This document shows, in pieces, positions 32,247 to 45,463 of a stretch of DNA of 64,000 bases (its first letter is position 1; every line of letters starts with the position of its first letter). The notes below the pieces were generated by a model. That model was not told the DNA's origin. It made no database searches and saw only the letters and a program-made list of their open reading frames with translations. Origin of the DNA: Haberlea rhodopensis. Taxonomy: Eukaryota > Streptophyta > Magnoliopsida > Lamiales > Gesneriaceae. A program made the translations under genes and the position numbers. Where the stretch lies: positions 744,001 through 808,000 of the forward strand of contig CAJQUN010000138.1 of assembly GCA_907163345.1 (NCBI GenBank), in the 5' to 3' direction.

Positions 32247-34802
32247 TGTAAGGACCCCTGTGCCCTTAACCCGATATTAGTGCATTAAGCCATACCATTA
32301 GTGCATATAATCATTCTATCATGGGGAAAACCATATGCAAGTGCAACACTATATGCTATCCAGAAAATTTCTTACATTCAATCCACATAATATTCAATTT
32401 CCCCAAACAAGATTATTTATATAACATGCACCCTCATAATACACTAACATGCTCTAAGTTCATTTAGCGTTCCGTATTTAATTGCATGCAAACCATAAAT
32501 GAATAGAGAAGAGCCGTAGCCCATTTATAGATTCCATATACACGTAAAATGTACTCACATAAGAGCACCCAATGAACACGCGTGTATCTAATGTATAAAA
32601 CACTCCACCGGATACTGTTACTGGCACTTCAATCCTGGAAGTACCTCCCAAGCACAGCTCGATCTCAACTCTGGATCTATGCACTTGTTCCACCAGCTCT
32701 GGTACCTCGATCCTGGAAGTACCTCAAATCAACAGTCCGAGCTCAACTCCAAAGCTACTGCTACACCTGTATCACCTGTCCCAATAGAGACAGCCCCCAC
32801 ACGGGGTGAGCATACCAATACCACCAATCCAATAATCAAAACATTGCAATTCATAATTTACAGAATGTAAATGCCATAATTTAAATGATACTCTCTGGAT
32901 GGTAACACCCTCATCCGGGATCCCCTGTATTGTCCATGTTCTCAAAATAACCAAACTCATCAAATTCCCAAAGCCAGTTGATCGTCACATAGATTAAATA
33001 ATACCATTCTGTTATGCCAGTTCCATAATCAATATGATAAATCATTGTATTAAAAGATCGTAAATATCACATAAAGCAATTCAATGATTCCATGTTCCTA
33101 TTTCATTGCTCGCTCCACAATAGCGGCATTCTAAACCCCGCGCACGCTCAACACTACCGGCGTCATAACCGATGGTCGCTCAACGGCGACATCATCCCAA
33201 ATCATTGCTCGCTCAATAGTGGCACCGTGTGGTTCCCATGTATAACCATTTGACGCAAATATCGTTTACCATGCATATCGCTAGCCATTTATAGCAAATA
33301 TCGTGTACCATGCATTTCAACGCCTATTTGATGTAATTACCACCCACCACGTATTTCAATGTCCATATCATGCGATTATTACACCCCATGTGTTTCAGTG
33401 CCCATTTAATGCAATTATCACATACCATGCATTTTGTAGTTGCAACATTATAATAGGCTATGCTCGTACGTGTCATACGTACCTTAAGTCTCCGTAGTTC
33501 GAGTCCGACCTCGCCTGAGTCCCACGACCCGATGAATCATGTGCTATCACATAAATAGTTCACAATTAAACACAAGCATGCAACCACGTGCCCAAGCACG
33601 TTCATAATCCCCAAACATATCGTCAATCCATGACGATTACCAAAATAAAAGCCCCTCGGCTAAGCATGCATAATACCCAAAGTATACCATTTAACAAGTT
33701 GAAAGATAGCCAAGAATTCAACCGAGAATTCCGTTTTATCAAACTTTGGCTCCAACCAATCCATTTTAAAAGTATAGCATTCCCATTGGAATGTAGACAT
33801 TGCCCCGGAAACGGCCCCTTTCAACCTTGATTCCAAAATCCCGACATTTTCCAAAAATTCACAAAAAAAAAAATCCTTCGGGTGGCGATCGATTGCCACT
33901 TACATCGCGATCGATCGCCACAGTCCAGTGGCCAAAATCGCCTACACACGATCGATCGCCACCCTTCGCGATCGATCGCCAACATGCTCGCGATCAATCG
34001 CCTAAACCATGCGATCGATCGCCTGCACTGTTCATCTTCTTCGATTTTTAACAGCTGCCCGTCGCGATCGATCGCCCCACCTCGGCGATCGATCGCCACC
34101 TGCAATTTTCCGAAAAATTCGAGCTTCCATGGTGTTTTTCACACCCAAACTCAAAACCAACACCCCAAACTTCCTCAACACCACAAATACACGAATTAAG
34201 CTCAATGAAAACACTAAAACCAACATTTTAGTTTTTTTTTTAACCCAAACCCCCAAACACAAATCCAACCCAAAAGCTCAACCATAATACACCATACCAG
34301 TATCAAATCGAAGACAATGACGAGGGGAAGAAATTACCAACTTATCTTCGAGAAATCCGGCTCCTAGGACGAGCCTCCATCAATTTTGCTCATCAAAGGG
34401 AAAGGGAAAGGGTTTGGGGTGAGAGAGAGGCGTGAGAGGGAGAGGAGAGAAATGGATTCCAAATGACGGAACCCCGAGTCCAACTGGTATATATAGCAAA
34501 ATGCCCCAAAATACCAATACCTTTACACATCTGTTTTCAAAAACTCTCTCTCCAACATCAAATCCCCAGACTGGCCCCAACATAAGGTACCCCGGACTCC
34601 AAGTCCCACTAAAAACCCAACTCATAGGTTTTCCATCAAAATTAGAATACAATCTCAACCTTTGGATCAAACGATCCCAAATGCTCGATTTAACAACCTC
34701 GGGAGACCCAAAACCGCAATTAATTCCTAATTGCCAAAATTAAAAATCCATCAAGGACTAATACCACACCGGGATTAACACCATTAATCCCCGGACATCA
34801 CA
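32247..34802 (-). repeat. Element H 3' LTR (2556 bp)
   Basis: Bounded by TGTAAGGACC (32247, LTR end) and CATCACA (34802, LTR start TGTGATGTCC). In transcription order: TATATATA 34488-34495, GATC-type array 33886-34095, GTACGT inverted repeat 33466-33482, a GTCTCTATTGGGACAG/GTG acceptor-like site near 32782, LTR end. The array lies about 400-600 bp downstream of the TATA box, so it should be transcribed. No coding region. Confidence 0.88.
33886..34095. repeat. Phased GATCGATC array, H 3' LTR
   Basis: Eight sites at 33886 (degenerate), 33908, 33949, 33969, 33991 (degenerate), 34012, 34065 and 34086: intervals 22, 41, 20, 22, 21, 53, 21. Confidence 0.92.
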
Positions 34803-36388
34803 ATTATCCCCCACTAATAAAATTTCGTCCTCGAAATTGCACCGGTGTACTCCACGTAACACCAGGACTACACAAACAAAACAAGGCCACAACCCCGATT
34901 CTGGACCACATTAGAGTCGAATTAACAACCGCAAGAACACCCATCTCGCACCAAGCTCTAAAATAGAGCAAACGCCAAGATCAATACAAACCCGAAAGAT
35001 AACAACATACCTCGACGTGAATCGTCCCAGAAGTCAGTCCACCACGACTGCACACCAATCAAATCTCCCTTGGTTCTGACCTAGATATCACTCCATGATA
35101 TTCATCACTTGCCCACGATGCTTGACACGCATCGTCATGATGTGGACCACTAGTATACAACAGTATACTCACAGAAAATCCGGTTCTCGCATCCCAGTCC
35201 ATCTCCTCCAAAGGAGTAGTTGCACCACTTGCAACCCGGATCGGGTTACCTACGGTCACTGATCCACACAAAACACATCACCACAGAAGTCTAAAACAAA
35301 GTGTTCCAAGAAATCATATCTTGGTCCGGACACACCATTAAGACTCCACAAAGTCTCAAGTTCCATAGAGGTCATGCAAGACAAACAATTGCATACCTGC
35401 CATACGTGTCAATCCACGACACTAAACAAATCCGAATCCTGGCCATCCCTCGTTCATCCTTGGATCCAACAATCCTAAAACAGGAAGGCTATCGAATTAT
35501 CCTACAAGAATTACCATGGTTCCAAAACACGACGATCCCTCCTCAGGGGAAGTCAAACAACCCTCACGATCATTCATCAGAATGCATCGTGCCATCGAGA
35601 TTTCCGATCTCGAGGTTCCACAATCTCACACCGGAGATTTACCAAACCAAGCATCAAAGCTCGACGTTCAAGAAGGAACAACATAAAGTTGGCATTCGTA
35701 TACACACACGGCATACAAGCCCATACACCAACACAACATGCATACACAATGCAATGGACTCGGGTATCCCCAATCATACCCAAATCCCAAAACCACTGTC
35801 AAACCTCGATTATTCTCACCCCACGGAGAATGATGGTTGACAAACCAAAACCAAAGGGTGTGATTTCAACATCAACACCACACGAACCAAAACAACGAAT
35901 CTCCCCAAAAGATTCAACCGGTAGGAATAATAATACCGCCTTCCTCCCAAGGAATATATCATGAATCCATGATCCTCCAACTTCGAACTACCGTTCGGAA
36001 AACTGGATATATTTATACCAAAATATATCTCGGAACCAAAAATATGCAACTGGTTCAGAATAGTGCATTGAAGCCACTATTACCAAATCGAAACTCGTAT
36101 ACGCCATGTATACCCAACCTAGTAATGCTCTGTACTAATACCATAGGATTACACGATCTCGAGCATTACACCGGAGACGTCTCCTCGAACGTCTCACCGG
36201 AAGTACGAAGCCATCACATAGTCCAACACTAGTAGGGCTTACCCCGGTGATTCACCATCAACCCTCAACCAATGCCAGCTGTCTTCATGACAGTGCAACC
36301 CAAATCTCTCCAAGAGATAGAAATCGGTATAGTAGTGTTACTCCACTAGCTATATCTCACAATTCCAATTGTGATCCCCGTTGCATTC
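34803..36388 (-). mobile_element. Element H interior, PPT-proximal part, gene-less
   Basis: Begins with the PPT (minus AGTGGGGGATAAT) and hairpin AATTTCG-TCCT-CGAAATT (34821-34838), then sequence homologous to the A interior. A 179-codon plus-strand ORF at 35301-35840 is antisense to the element, has no known motif and is probably chance. The last five bases, CATTC (36384-36388), are the TSD of element D. The interior continues at 55296. Confidence 0.78.
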
Positions 36389-38636
36389 TGTGAGACCCCG
36401 TTATCACATCAAGATATTAAGGTGCAATTTAGAGAACTAAACATACATGTGATTATATCAGAGTAATGTGCCGTGTTGATTAACCTGAGCTTTAGAGATT
36501 ACAGTACCAAAAAGTTCCAAAAGGAAAGACATACTTCCTACAAAGGTACTACATCATAGTCTTACTCTACTCAGTAGAAGCTATACAAAAACTCTAACAT
36601 GATAATCCTGTAGCACTCCTTACAGCTCAGCATATCAACCCCGGCCCTGGTTCTCGTCAACAAAAGCACCTACAAAGACAACCCCCAACACATGAGCATA
36701 ACACAATTCATATTTAACATAATATGAAAGTAAGGCATAAATGCAAATCTTAAACACAAGCCCTTCCTGCATTTCCAGCATTTATATCGCCCATTGGTTG
36801 TCCCTGTACCATAATTCATAATAGAAACACATTATATGAATGTATGGATATGCAATGTCATGACATTCCTTTTCCCTTAAATCCTTATTTCATCCTGAGC
36901 CCTTATCATTAGTACATTTTAATGCTTCTTGCTACTCCATGTAAGCGGAATTCTTCATCGCTTCCAATGGACTTTAGCGTTGCTACTCCATGTAAGCGGA
37001 ATTCTTCATCGCTTCCAATGGACTTTAGCGTAAGCCATTAAAATCCTTACTAAGATAACTTTGACTCGTGAAATACACTTCTTATATTTCACAACATACA
37101 TATGCAAAAACAATGCATAAAAACATGTATCATAACCATAATGCACCACGTTGCATTCATCATGTGTCATAAAGACAAACATAAAGTACATGTTACCGTT
37201 GGGATGCCCGTACGTCGCTTACGTACCTTTCAAAAATGTGGTGTGTTGCAGGACTCTATCCCCTGCGTTGTGTAGCTACCTGTGAAGGCTCTACACCAGT
37301 GTATAACACAATATTAGATGCTCATTACAATCCAATATCAAAACTTTAACAAAATATAACAAATTACATTTTTCAACATTCTGGGTCTCTCGATCGATCG
37401 GCCCCTCTTCCCGATCGATCGAGAAGACGCCTAAAATCAAAAACCAAGATTCTGCCTCGCTCGATCGATCGGGATGAAATGTCGATCGATCGAGACGCTC
37501 TGTTCGAGAAATACCAGTCCAGAATTCTCGAACACCTGAAATCACATCCTTAAATCTAACATGTAAAACATACAACATGCCAAAACCAACATGCTAGCAG
37601 TTACAACACACTCCCCTGAGTGTATTCATACCAAAATTACACCCCAAACATAAGCCCTCATGCTTAAACGTCGACCACTTATTCAAGCACCGGATCAACT
37701 TTTTCTGGAAACAGGGCACATTTTCATTTCCAGAATTCTTGAGCACCTCTTTACATGCTATTAAAACTAACACATATAACATAAACCGTGCTCAACTAAA
37801 CATGCCATGGGTTTCACAAAACTACCAAGCATATTTTTACATCAAAGTTTCTCCAAAATATAAGCTTATCATGCATGATAACACCTCCTCAAAAACACTC
37901 CCAACCCACGTTTTCCAGAAAAACAGAGGAAATCTCTACCCAGATTTTTGAGCACTACGTTTCACAAGCTTAAATCTTCCACATAAAACATGCATCATGC
38001 TTAAGGAAAATTACAGAGAGACTCATAAAAACACTATGTAAGCATTTAAATCACAGGTTTCAAGAAACATATGCTAACATGCCGTTTATCACCATGCTCA
38101 AAAGTAGAACCAAACCAGTTTTCCAGAAAGAAACAGGGTAGGTTTCTCACCCTACTTTGCCCCGATTTTTGAAGGATTTCCAGGCGATGGAAATGGAAGG
38201 GCTCCTCCTAAAATTGCTTAGCAGCTGCTGGATGGTATTTTGGAAGAGGAGGTTCGAAATTTGGAGTGCTGGAAAGGTGTTAAATTATTGAGCCAAGTGG
38301 AAGCATGGCCAGCTCATGCTGAGTCAAAGTATGGGTTGGGGGGGGGTGGTTAAGTGTTGGGTGGTTTGATGTGTTATGTTTTGGTCCCGAATTAGCACGA
38401 TGTATTTAAAATATCCCCACATGATATTTATAGTATTTTCTCAACAAAATACTTCAATTACCCTTTTGCATGCTTTACCAAAACAAACAATACACACCCC
38501 AAAAACCCAATACATGTTACATGCACCCTGAAGTAAATCTCCCCAATAAAATTTATCCAATCCCATGAATTAACACCTTAACATCACAATATAACTTAAA
38601 TGATTAAAATCACATAATCATTTCGGGGATATCACA
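36389..38636 (-). repeat. Element D 3' LTR (2248 bp)
   Basis: Ends TGTGAGACC (36389) and ATATCACA (38636). Contains CTACT-C-AGTAG 36567-36577, acceptor-like site with CCTACAAAGACAACCCCC (minus GTCTTTGTAG/G) near 36668-36685, AGCG hairpins 36940-37030, GTACGT inverted repeat 37210-37226, GATC array 37391-37492 and a TATA-like box near 38425. No coding region. Confidence 0.9.
37391..37492. repeat. Phased GATCGATC array, D 3' LTR (four sites)
   Basis: CGATCGATCG at 37391, 37412, 37462 and 37483: intervals 21, 50, 21. Flanking bases make TCGATCGATCGG and CCGATCGATCGA instead of the GCGATCGATCGC of D'. The D 5' LTR has the same at 54044, 54065, 54115 and 54136. Confidence 0.92.
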
Positions 38637-38644
38637 ATACTCCC

Positions 38645-39290
38645 CTACTTATAGGATTTCGTCCCGAAATCAAACATGCTGCTAACCAGAAATAAAACAG
38701 TATATAAACGCATACCAGAAAATAACTCTGGATAGTGCTGCACCATGTGTCGCTCTGTCTCCCACGTGGCCTCCTCGACACCCCTACGATCCCACTGAAC
38801 CTTGATCATAGGAATAACCTTGTTCCGAAGTCTGCGGTCTGCTCTATCCAAAATCCTGATAGGCCGCTCCACATAAGAAACATCGGACTCAATCTGCACC
38901 TCTGAAGGCTGCAACACATGTGAGGGATCTGGCTCATACTTCCTCAGCATAGACACATGAAAAACGTCGTGTATGCCAGACAGAGAGGGCGGTAAAGCCA
39001 ACCGGTACGCCAGAGTACCAATACGCTGTAAGATCTCATACGGCCCTACATACCTCGGGGATAACTTCCCTCGCATCCCAAACCGTACTACGCCTCTGAA
39101 GGGTGAGATCTTTAAAAAACACTCTGTCGCCTAACTGAAACTCCAACGGTCTACGCCGCTGATTGGCATATGCTGCCTGTCTATCCTGAGCTGCCTTCAT
39201 CTTTGTTCTGATAACTTTAACTTTCTCTTCCATTTCCTGAACCAACTCAGGTCCTCCAATCGACTTACGGTCCATGTCATCCCAACACAA
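38645..39290 (-). pseudogene. pol: Element D integrase C-terminus and chromodomain-like tail
   Basis: Final part of pol, matching D' residue for residue apart from frame breaks: a 1-nt deletion at about 39291 (GGTCACC-TTG against GGTCACCC-TTG in D') and a 1-nt insertion in a T run at about 39112. It encodes the linker ([20 protein letters not shown], then after the second break [16 protein letters not shown]) and the chromodomain-like tail [18 protein letters not shown]. The stop at 38645 lies at the pre-PPT hairpin (38655-38671). Confidence 0.9.
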
Positions 39291-41385
39291 GGTGACCTAC
39301 AACGCCTACCATAGAGGGCCTCGAAAGGAGCCATCTGAATACTTGCCTGGTAGCTGTTGTTGTAAGAAAATTCCACCAAGGCTATCGAGTCCTGCCATGA
39401 AGTGTCGAACTCCAGCACACAAGCCCTCAACATATCTTCGAGCGTCTGTATCGTACGCTCGGTCTGTCCGTCCGTCTGGGGATGATAGGCTGTGCTCAAC
39501 CTCAACTCTGTACCTAGAGCTGTCTGCAGACCCTCCCAAAAGTGAGATGTAAACCGCGGATCTCGATCTGACACAATCGAAACAGGGATCCCGTGCAGTC
39601 TCACCACATCTCTGACATATAACTGCGCCATTCTTAAGTGTGTGAAGGTCATATAGTAGGGAATGAAATGAGCACTCTTAGTCAATCTGTCCACGATTAC
39701 CCAGATGGCATCAAAACCCGAAACAGTCCTCGGTAAGTGGGTCACGAAATCCATAGATACGTGCTGCCACTTCCACTCGGGTACCTCTAAACTTCTTAGT
39801 TCACCTCCAGGCCTTTGTCTCTCAGCTTTCACTTGCTGACAAATCAAACAACGCTTGACAAAAGAGGTGACATCCTGTTTCATACGCCTCCACCAGAACT
39901 GGCTGCGTAGATCCTTATACATCTTCTTCCCACCTGGATGGATACTCATCCTGCTGCAATGAGCTCGTTGTAATATACCTTGGCGCAACTCGGGTGTATC
40001 TGGAACCACCCATCTGTCGCCAAGTCTCAGAGAACCGTCATCAGCCACTCTGAATCTCGATGGCTGTCCTGAATGAACCACTAGCATCCATCTCTGAACC
40101 TCTACATCGGTCCCCTGAGCCTTCCTGATGTGATCAAATATAACAGGCTCAGCTAGCAAAGTCAAAACCTGTACTGGTGAAGAAGATACATCATAATCGA
40201 ATCCCAAATGGCAGTAGGAGCCAAACATAGCTGACAGAGACATAGCATCCTCTGCTGTGCTCCTCACCTTCCGACTCAAAGCGTCGGCTGTCAAATTTGC
40301 TTTTCCCGGGTGGTATTCGATTTCACAATCGTAGTCCTTCAGCAGGTCCATCCATCTCCTCTGCCTCATGTTCAGCTCAGCCTGTGTAAACAAGAATTTC
40401 AGGCTCTTGTGATCAGTGAAGATGGTAAATGAGGTACCGTATAAGTAGTGTCGCCATATCTTCAAGGTGAACACTATAGCTGCCAACTCCAGATCATGGA
40501 CTGGATACCTCGTCTCATGTGGCTTCAACTGTCTCGAAGCGTAAGCCACTACATGTCTGTCCTGCATCAGCACGCACCCTAATCCCTGTAGAGATGCATC
40601 GGTATAAAGGACAAATCCTTTGTTCTCCTTGGGTATCACTAGAACTGGCGCAGTAGTCAGTCTGTGCTTTAATTCCCGGAAGCTCTGCTCACAAGCCTCT
40701 GACCAACAAAATGGGACTCCCTTCTGAGTCAGCTGTGTAAGTGGCTTGGCGATCTTTGAGAAACCCTCGACGAAACGTCGATAATAGCCAGCCAGACCAA
40801 GAAAACTTCGAATCTCACTGACTGAAGTAGGGGTAGACCAATCCATAACTGCCTCTATCTTCCTCGGGTCTACTGATATCCCCTCTCGTGATATGATATA
40901 GCCCAAAAATGCAACACTGTTCAGCCAAAACTCACACTTGCTGAGTTTGGCGTACAACTGATGATCTCTGAGGATCTGGAGTACTATCCTCAGATGATCG
41001 GCATGATCCTCCTCATTCCTCGAATAGACTAGGATGTCATCAATAAACACGATCACAAACTGATCGAGGTACTCCTGAAATACTCTGTTCATCAGGCTCA
41101 TAAAGACTGCAGGTGCATTTGTCACACCGAACGGCATCACCAAGAACTCATAGTGCCCATACCGAGTTCTAAAAGCCGTCTTTTGGACATCACCAGCTCT
41201 AACCCGTACCTGGTGATAGCCTGACCTCAAATCTATCTTGGAGTACACCTCTGTACCCTGAAGCTGGTCGAACAGATCATCAATCCTCGGAAGCGGATAT
41301 CTGTTCTTCACTGTAGCCTTGTTCAGTTGCCTGTAGTCAATGCACAGACGCATTGATCCATCCTTCTTTTTCACGAACAAGCGCC
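39291..41385 (-). pseudogene. pol: Element D reverse transcriptase, RNase H and integrase core
   Basis: Open for about 700 codons between two frame breaks. [53 protein letters not shown]. RNase [13 protein letters not shown] and [11 protein letters not shown]. Integrase: [11 protein letters not shown] with [24 protein letters not shown] and [11 protein letters not shown]. It would copy and insert element RNA but is cut off from gag-protease by a 7-nt deletion at about 41385 and from the tail by a 1-nt deletion at about 39291. The ATG at 41389 is accidental. Confidence 0.92.
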
Positions 41386-43191
41386 CCAAGGCGATACACT
41401 AGGACGGATGTATCCCTTGTCGAGGAGCTCCTGTAACTGTACCTTCAGTTCCCTCAGCTCTGCCGGTGCCATCCTGTATGGGGCACGAGAAATGGCTGAT
41501 GTCCCTGGCAGCAGCTCAATAGCAAACTCCACATCCCTGACAGGCGGAAATCCCGGAATCTCATCTGGAAACACATCACTGAACTCTGCCACAACTGGAA
41601 TGTCCTCGGCTCTCACTTCCTTCTCCTCTGAAGCATCCATAGCATAAATAAGGTACCCAGTATGGCCACGTTCCAATAACCGCGACATCTTAACCGCCGA
41701 GATTACTGGTATCTTTGGACGAGAACCGTCCCCATAAAAAGTCCACTGGAACCCCTGATCAGACAGAAAGCGAACCATCCTCTTTTGGCAATCTACCATA
41801 GCTCGGTATCTGCTCAACACATCAATGCCGATAATGCAGTCAAAGTCTGCCATCTCTAACTGAATCAAATTGGCCCTCAGATCATTGCCCTCAAAATAAA
41901 TGAGGCAATCAGATAACTGTCGATCCGCAATCACATGCTTCCCCGTGGGTGTCGAGACCATGAGAGGCGTGGGTAACAGAGACGAGCACAGATGGTGTCC
42001 TTCCACAAAGGCAGTAGATACAAAGGAATGGGAAGCACCTGTATCTATCAATATAAGTGCAGGGTACGTAAGTAAATGACACGTACCAGCAATGACCTCC
42101 TCTGGGGCTGCCTCGGCCTGCTCCCTGGTCAGTGCATACACCTGTCCCTGCGGCGGTCCTGTCGTCTGACCTCCCAGGGGTCGTGGTGCAAACTGCTGCC
42201 TCTGCGGTGCCCTCCCAGCATCAAACCTTGGCCTATTCGGCCCTGAATCTGTCTGAACTGCCCGATTGGGGCAACCCCGAGCTATGTGGCCCATCTTGCC
42301 ACAGATATAGCAACCTCGACAGTCACGTAACAAATGCCATCCTCCACAGTTGGTACACCTGGGTACCTCTGTCCTGCTTCCCTGTGTGTGCCCCCGGGTG
42401 TTCTGCTTCTGTCCATGAGACTTCTTCCCACTAAACCTGGAAGATGATGAGGCCCCACGAGCCTTAAACTGATCCCCTCGTGGCCTCAGACTATCAGTAG
42501 TAGGCCTCTGTGATGGTACAAAAGGGGGTACAACATCCTTGTATGCGCCTACGGCAATCTCTGCTAACTCTGCCCGCGTCAGGGCGTCGTCAAACGAGCT
42601 GGGGTTGTTAGAGATAACCCTATCGAATAGCTCCGGCCTCAGACCTTTCAGAAAGTTCCTCATCTTGGCATGGCTGTTGACAGCAATATGAGGTACATAC
42701 CTCAGCAGTGAGGAATACTGCATAGCGTAGTCTGCTACGGACATGCTACCCTGCTTCAAACTGTTGAACTCATCCTCCTTCAATTGTCTGGCAGCTGCAG
42801 AGAAATACCGGTTAAGGAACCGGGTCCGGAATACAGTCCAGTCAACTGCCATACCTAGAGCTCTCAGCTCCATCACGGTGGTCTTCCACCACATAGCAGG
42901 CTTCTTAGCCAGCTGAAACTCTGCTAACCTCAGCCATGCCGTGAGTGCACAAGGTGCAGTCACAAGTATCTGCTCTATACGTTCCAACCACTCCTCAACT
43001 ACTTCACCAGACTCAGTCCCCTCAAACATGGGCGGATGGAAACTCAGAAACTGCTTCAAACTGAGCTCCCCTGGCAGTAATATCTGTACACTGGGCTCCA
43101 CGCCCACAGCAGGTGGTGGTAAAGGGTTCGGCTGAGCAATACTTGCATTTCTACTGTCCACATCTCCTACCTCTTCATTGAGGTTCGCCAT
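41371..43191 (-). pseudogene. gag-pol: Element D gag, protease and start of reverse transcriptase
   Basis: Start at the ATG at 43191 (MANLNEEVGD), just downstream of TTGCAGC as in the other copies; an in-frame ATG 12 bases upstream is in the leader. Domains: proline-rich N-terminus, capsid domain ([53 protein letters not shown]), Ser/Arg linker, full CCHC knuckle CYICGKMGHIARGC (about 42275-42315), aspartic protease [12 protein letters not shown] (about 42030-42060), and the RT start to [10 protein letters not shown]. The frame is then lost by a 7-nt deletion. Unlike D', this copy retains the whole knuckle and has no insert in gag. Confidence 0.92.
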
Positions 43192-43390
43192 GCTGCAACA
43201 CAATAGTTAACAACAATACCAAAAGCAGTTCATAATATAAGCTGTTAGATAACAAGAGTAAAATATTCAAAGCATGTTAGTATATCACGTATACAACCAT
43301 ATGCATCACATGCATAAGCATGCCTAAATGAATACCTAGCCAACTTGTCTCTAAAGGCTACCCTTCACTCTTCCCTGGTTATCTAACCAC

Positions 43391-43403
43391 TGCTCTGATA
43401 CCA
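43391..43403 (-). promoter_or_regulatory. Primer binding site of element D
   Basis: Minus strand TGGTATCAGAGCA, followed by a leader that contains GAGTGAAGGGTAGCC (rc near 43361-43375). Confidence 0.9.
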
Positions 43404-43408
43404 CTAAA

Positions 43409-43451
43409 TGTGAGACCCCCGTTATCACATCAAGATATTAAGGTGCAATTT
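43409..43451 (-). repeat. Element D 5' LTR, terminal 43 bp, with D' TSD
   Basis: The LTR end TGTGAGACCCCC... as far as the AATTT (43447-43451) that is duplicated at 53078-53082. The rest of this LTR lies right of D'. Confidence 0.92.
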
Positions 43452-44592
43452 TGTGATATCCCCGAAATGATTATGTGATTTTAATCATTTAAGTTATATT
43501 GTGATGTTAATGTGTTAATTCATGGGATTGGATAAATTATATTGGGGAGAATTACTTCAGGGTGCATGTAACATGTATTGGGTTTTTGGGGTGTGTATTG
43601 TTGTTTTGGTAAAGCATGCAAAAGGGTAATTGAAGTATTTTGTTGAGAAAATACTATAAATATCATGTGGGGATATTTTAAATACATCGTGCTAAATCGG
43701 GACCAAAACATAACATATCAAACCACCCAACACTTAACCACCCCCCCCAACCCATACTTTGACTCAGCATGAGCTGGCCATGCTTCCACTTGGCTCAATA
43801 ATTTAACACCTTTCCAGCACTCCAAATTTCGAACCTCCTCTTCCAAAATACCATCCAGCAGCTGCTAAGCAATTTTAGGAGGAGCCCTTCCATTTCCATC
43901 ACCTGGAAATCCTTCAAAAATCGGGGCAAAGTAGGGTGAGGAACTACCCTGTTTCTTTCTGGAAAAACTGGTTTGGTTCTACTTTTGAGCATGGTGAAAA
44001 ACGGCATGTTAGCATATGTTTCTTGAAACCTGTGATTTAAATGCTTACATGGTGTTTTTATGAGTCTCTCTGTAATTTTCCTTAAGCATGATGCATGTTT
44101 TATGTGGAAGATTTAAGCTTGTGAAAAGTAGTGCTCAAAAATCTGGGTAGAGATTTCCTCTGTTTTTCTGGAAAACGTGGGTTGGGAGTGTTTTTGAGGA
44201 GGTGTTATCATGCATGATAAGCTTATATATTGGATAAACTTTGATGTAAAAACATGCTTGGTAGTTTTGTGAAACCCATGGCATGTTTAGTTGAGCACGG
44301 TTTATGTTATATGTGTTAGTTTTGATAGCATGTAAAGAGGTGCTCAAGAATTCTGGAAATGAAAATGTGCCCTGTTTCCAGAAAAAGTTGATCCGGTACT
44401 TGTTTAAATGATCGATGTTTATGCATGTAGGTTTATGCTCAGGGTGTATATTTGGTTTGAATACACTTAGGGTAGTGTAGTTCAAATGCTAGCATGATGA
44501 TCTTAGTATGTATTATGTCCTACATGTTAGATTTAAGGGTATAAATATCGGTGTTAAGCAATTCTGGAAAATCGCCAAAGGAACAAGGTTGG

Positions 44593-44748
44593 CGATCGAT
44601 CGCCAAGGAGGCGCGATCGATCGCGACGTTCCAGTGGGTTTTGGCGATCGATCGCCAATATTGGGGCGATCGATCGCTGAATGTTTTTTTTTTGGTATGC
44701 GAGGCAGTAGCATCTCGCGATCGATCGGGGCTCATGGGCGATCGATCG
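44593..44748. repeat. Phased GATCGATC array, D' 5' LTR (six sites)
   Basis: CGATCGATCG at 44593, 44614, 44645, 44667, 44718 and 44739: intervals 21, 31, 22, 51, 21. The 3' LTR repeats the layout between about 51925 and 52085. Confidence 0.93.
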
Positions 44749-44905
44749 CGAGATGATGTTGAAGGATTAATTTGGTTTTTAATTTGGTTTTGCTTCCGGA
44801 TTATTATGAGGTGCCTAATATTGTGTTGTGTGGCTATGTAGAACCATCCCAGGTGCCAGCACAACCGAGGAGATAAAGTCGATTGACTCCTCTATCTTTT
44901 GAAAG

Positions 44906-45463
44906 GTACGTAAGCGACGTACGGGCATCCCAACGGTAACATGTACTTTATGTTTGTCTTTATGACACATGATGAATGCAATGTGGTGCATTAAGATTAT
45001 GATACATGTTTTTATGCATTGTTTTTGCATATGTATGTTGTGAAATATAAGAGGTGTATTTCACGAGTCAAAGTTATCTTAGTAAGGATTTTAATGGCTT
45101 ACGCTAAAGTCCATTGGAAGCGATGAAGAATTCCGCTTACATGGAGTAGCAACGCTAAAGTCCATTGGAAGCGAGGAAGAATTCCGCTTACATGGAGTAG
45201 CAAGAAGCATTAAAATGTACTAATGATAAGGGCTCAGGATGAAATAAGGATTTAAGGGAAAAAGGAATGTCATGACATTGCATATCCATACATTCATATA
45301 ATGTGTTTCTATTATGAATTATGGTACAGGGACAACCAATGGGCGATATAAATGCTGGAAATACAGGAAGGACTTGTGTTTAAGATTTGCATTTATGCCT
45401 TACTTTCATATTATGTTAAATATGAATTGTGTTATGCTCATGTGTTGGGGGTTGTCTTTGTAG
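44906..45463 (+). promoter_or_regulatory. Putative leader intron in D' LTR
   Basis: Donor-like AAAG/GTACGTAAG at 44906 and acceptor-like GGTTGTCTTTGTAG/GTG ending at 45463 enclose 558 bp with the hairpin units. Same position as in B, E0, F and J (equivalent in the 3' LTR: 52239-52796). Splicing is inferred, not shown. Confidence 0.4.

Noticed and set aside
35301..35840. 179-codon plus-strand ORF in element H
   Set aside because: Antisense to the element, no recognisable motif, and the homologous part of element A has no corresponding ORF.
44135..44485. 116-codon minus-strand ORF in D and D' LTRs, present several times
   Set aside because: Its repetition only reflects LTR duplication; other LTR families do not preserve it and it has no motif.
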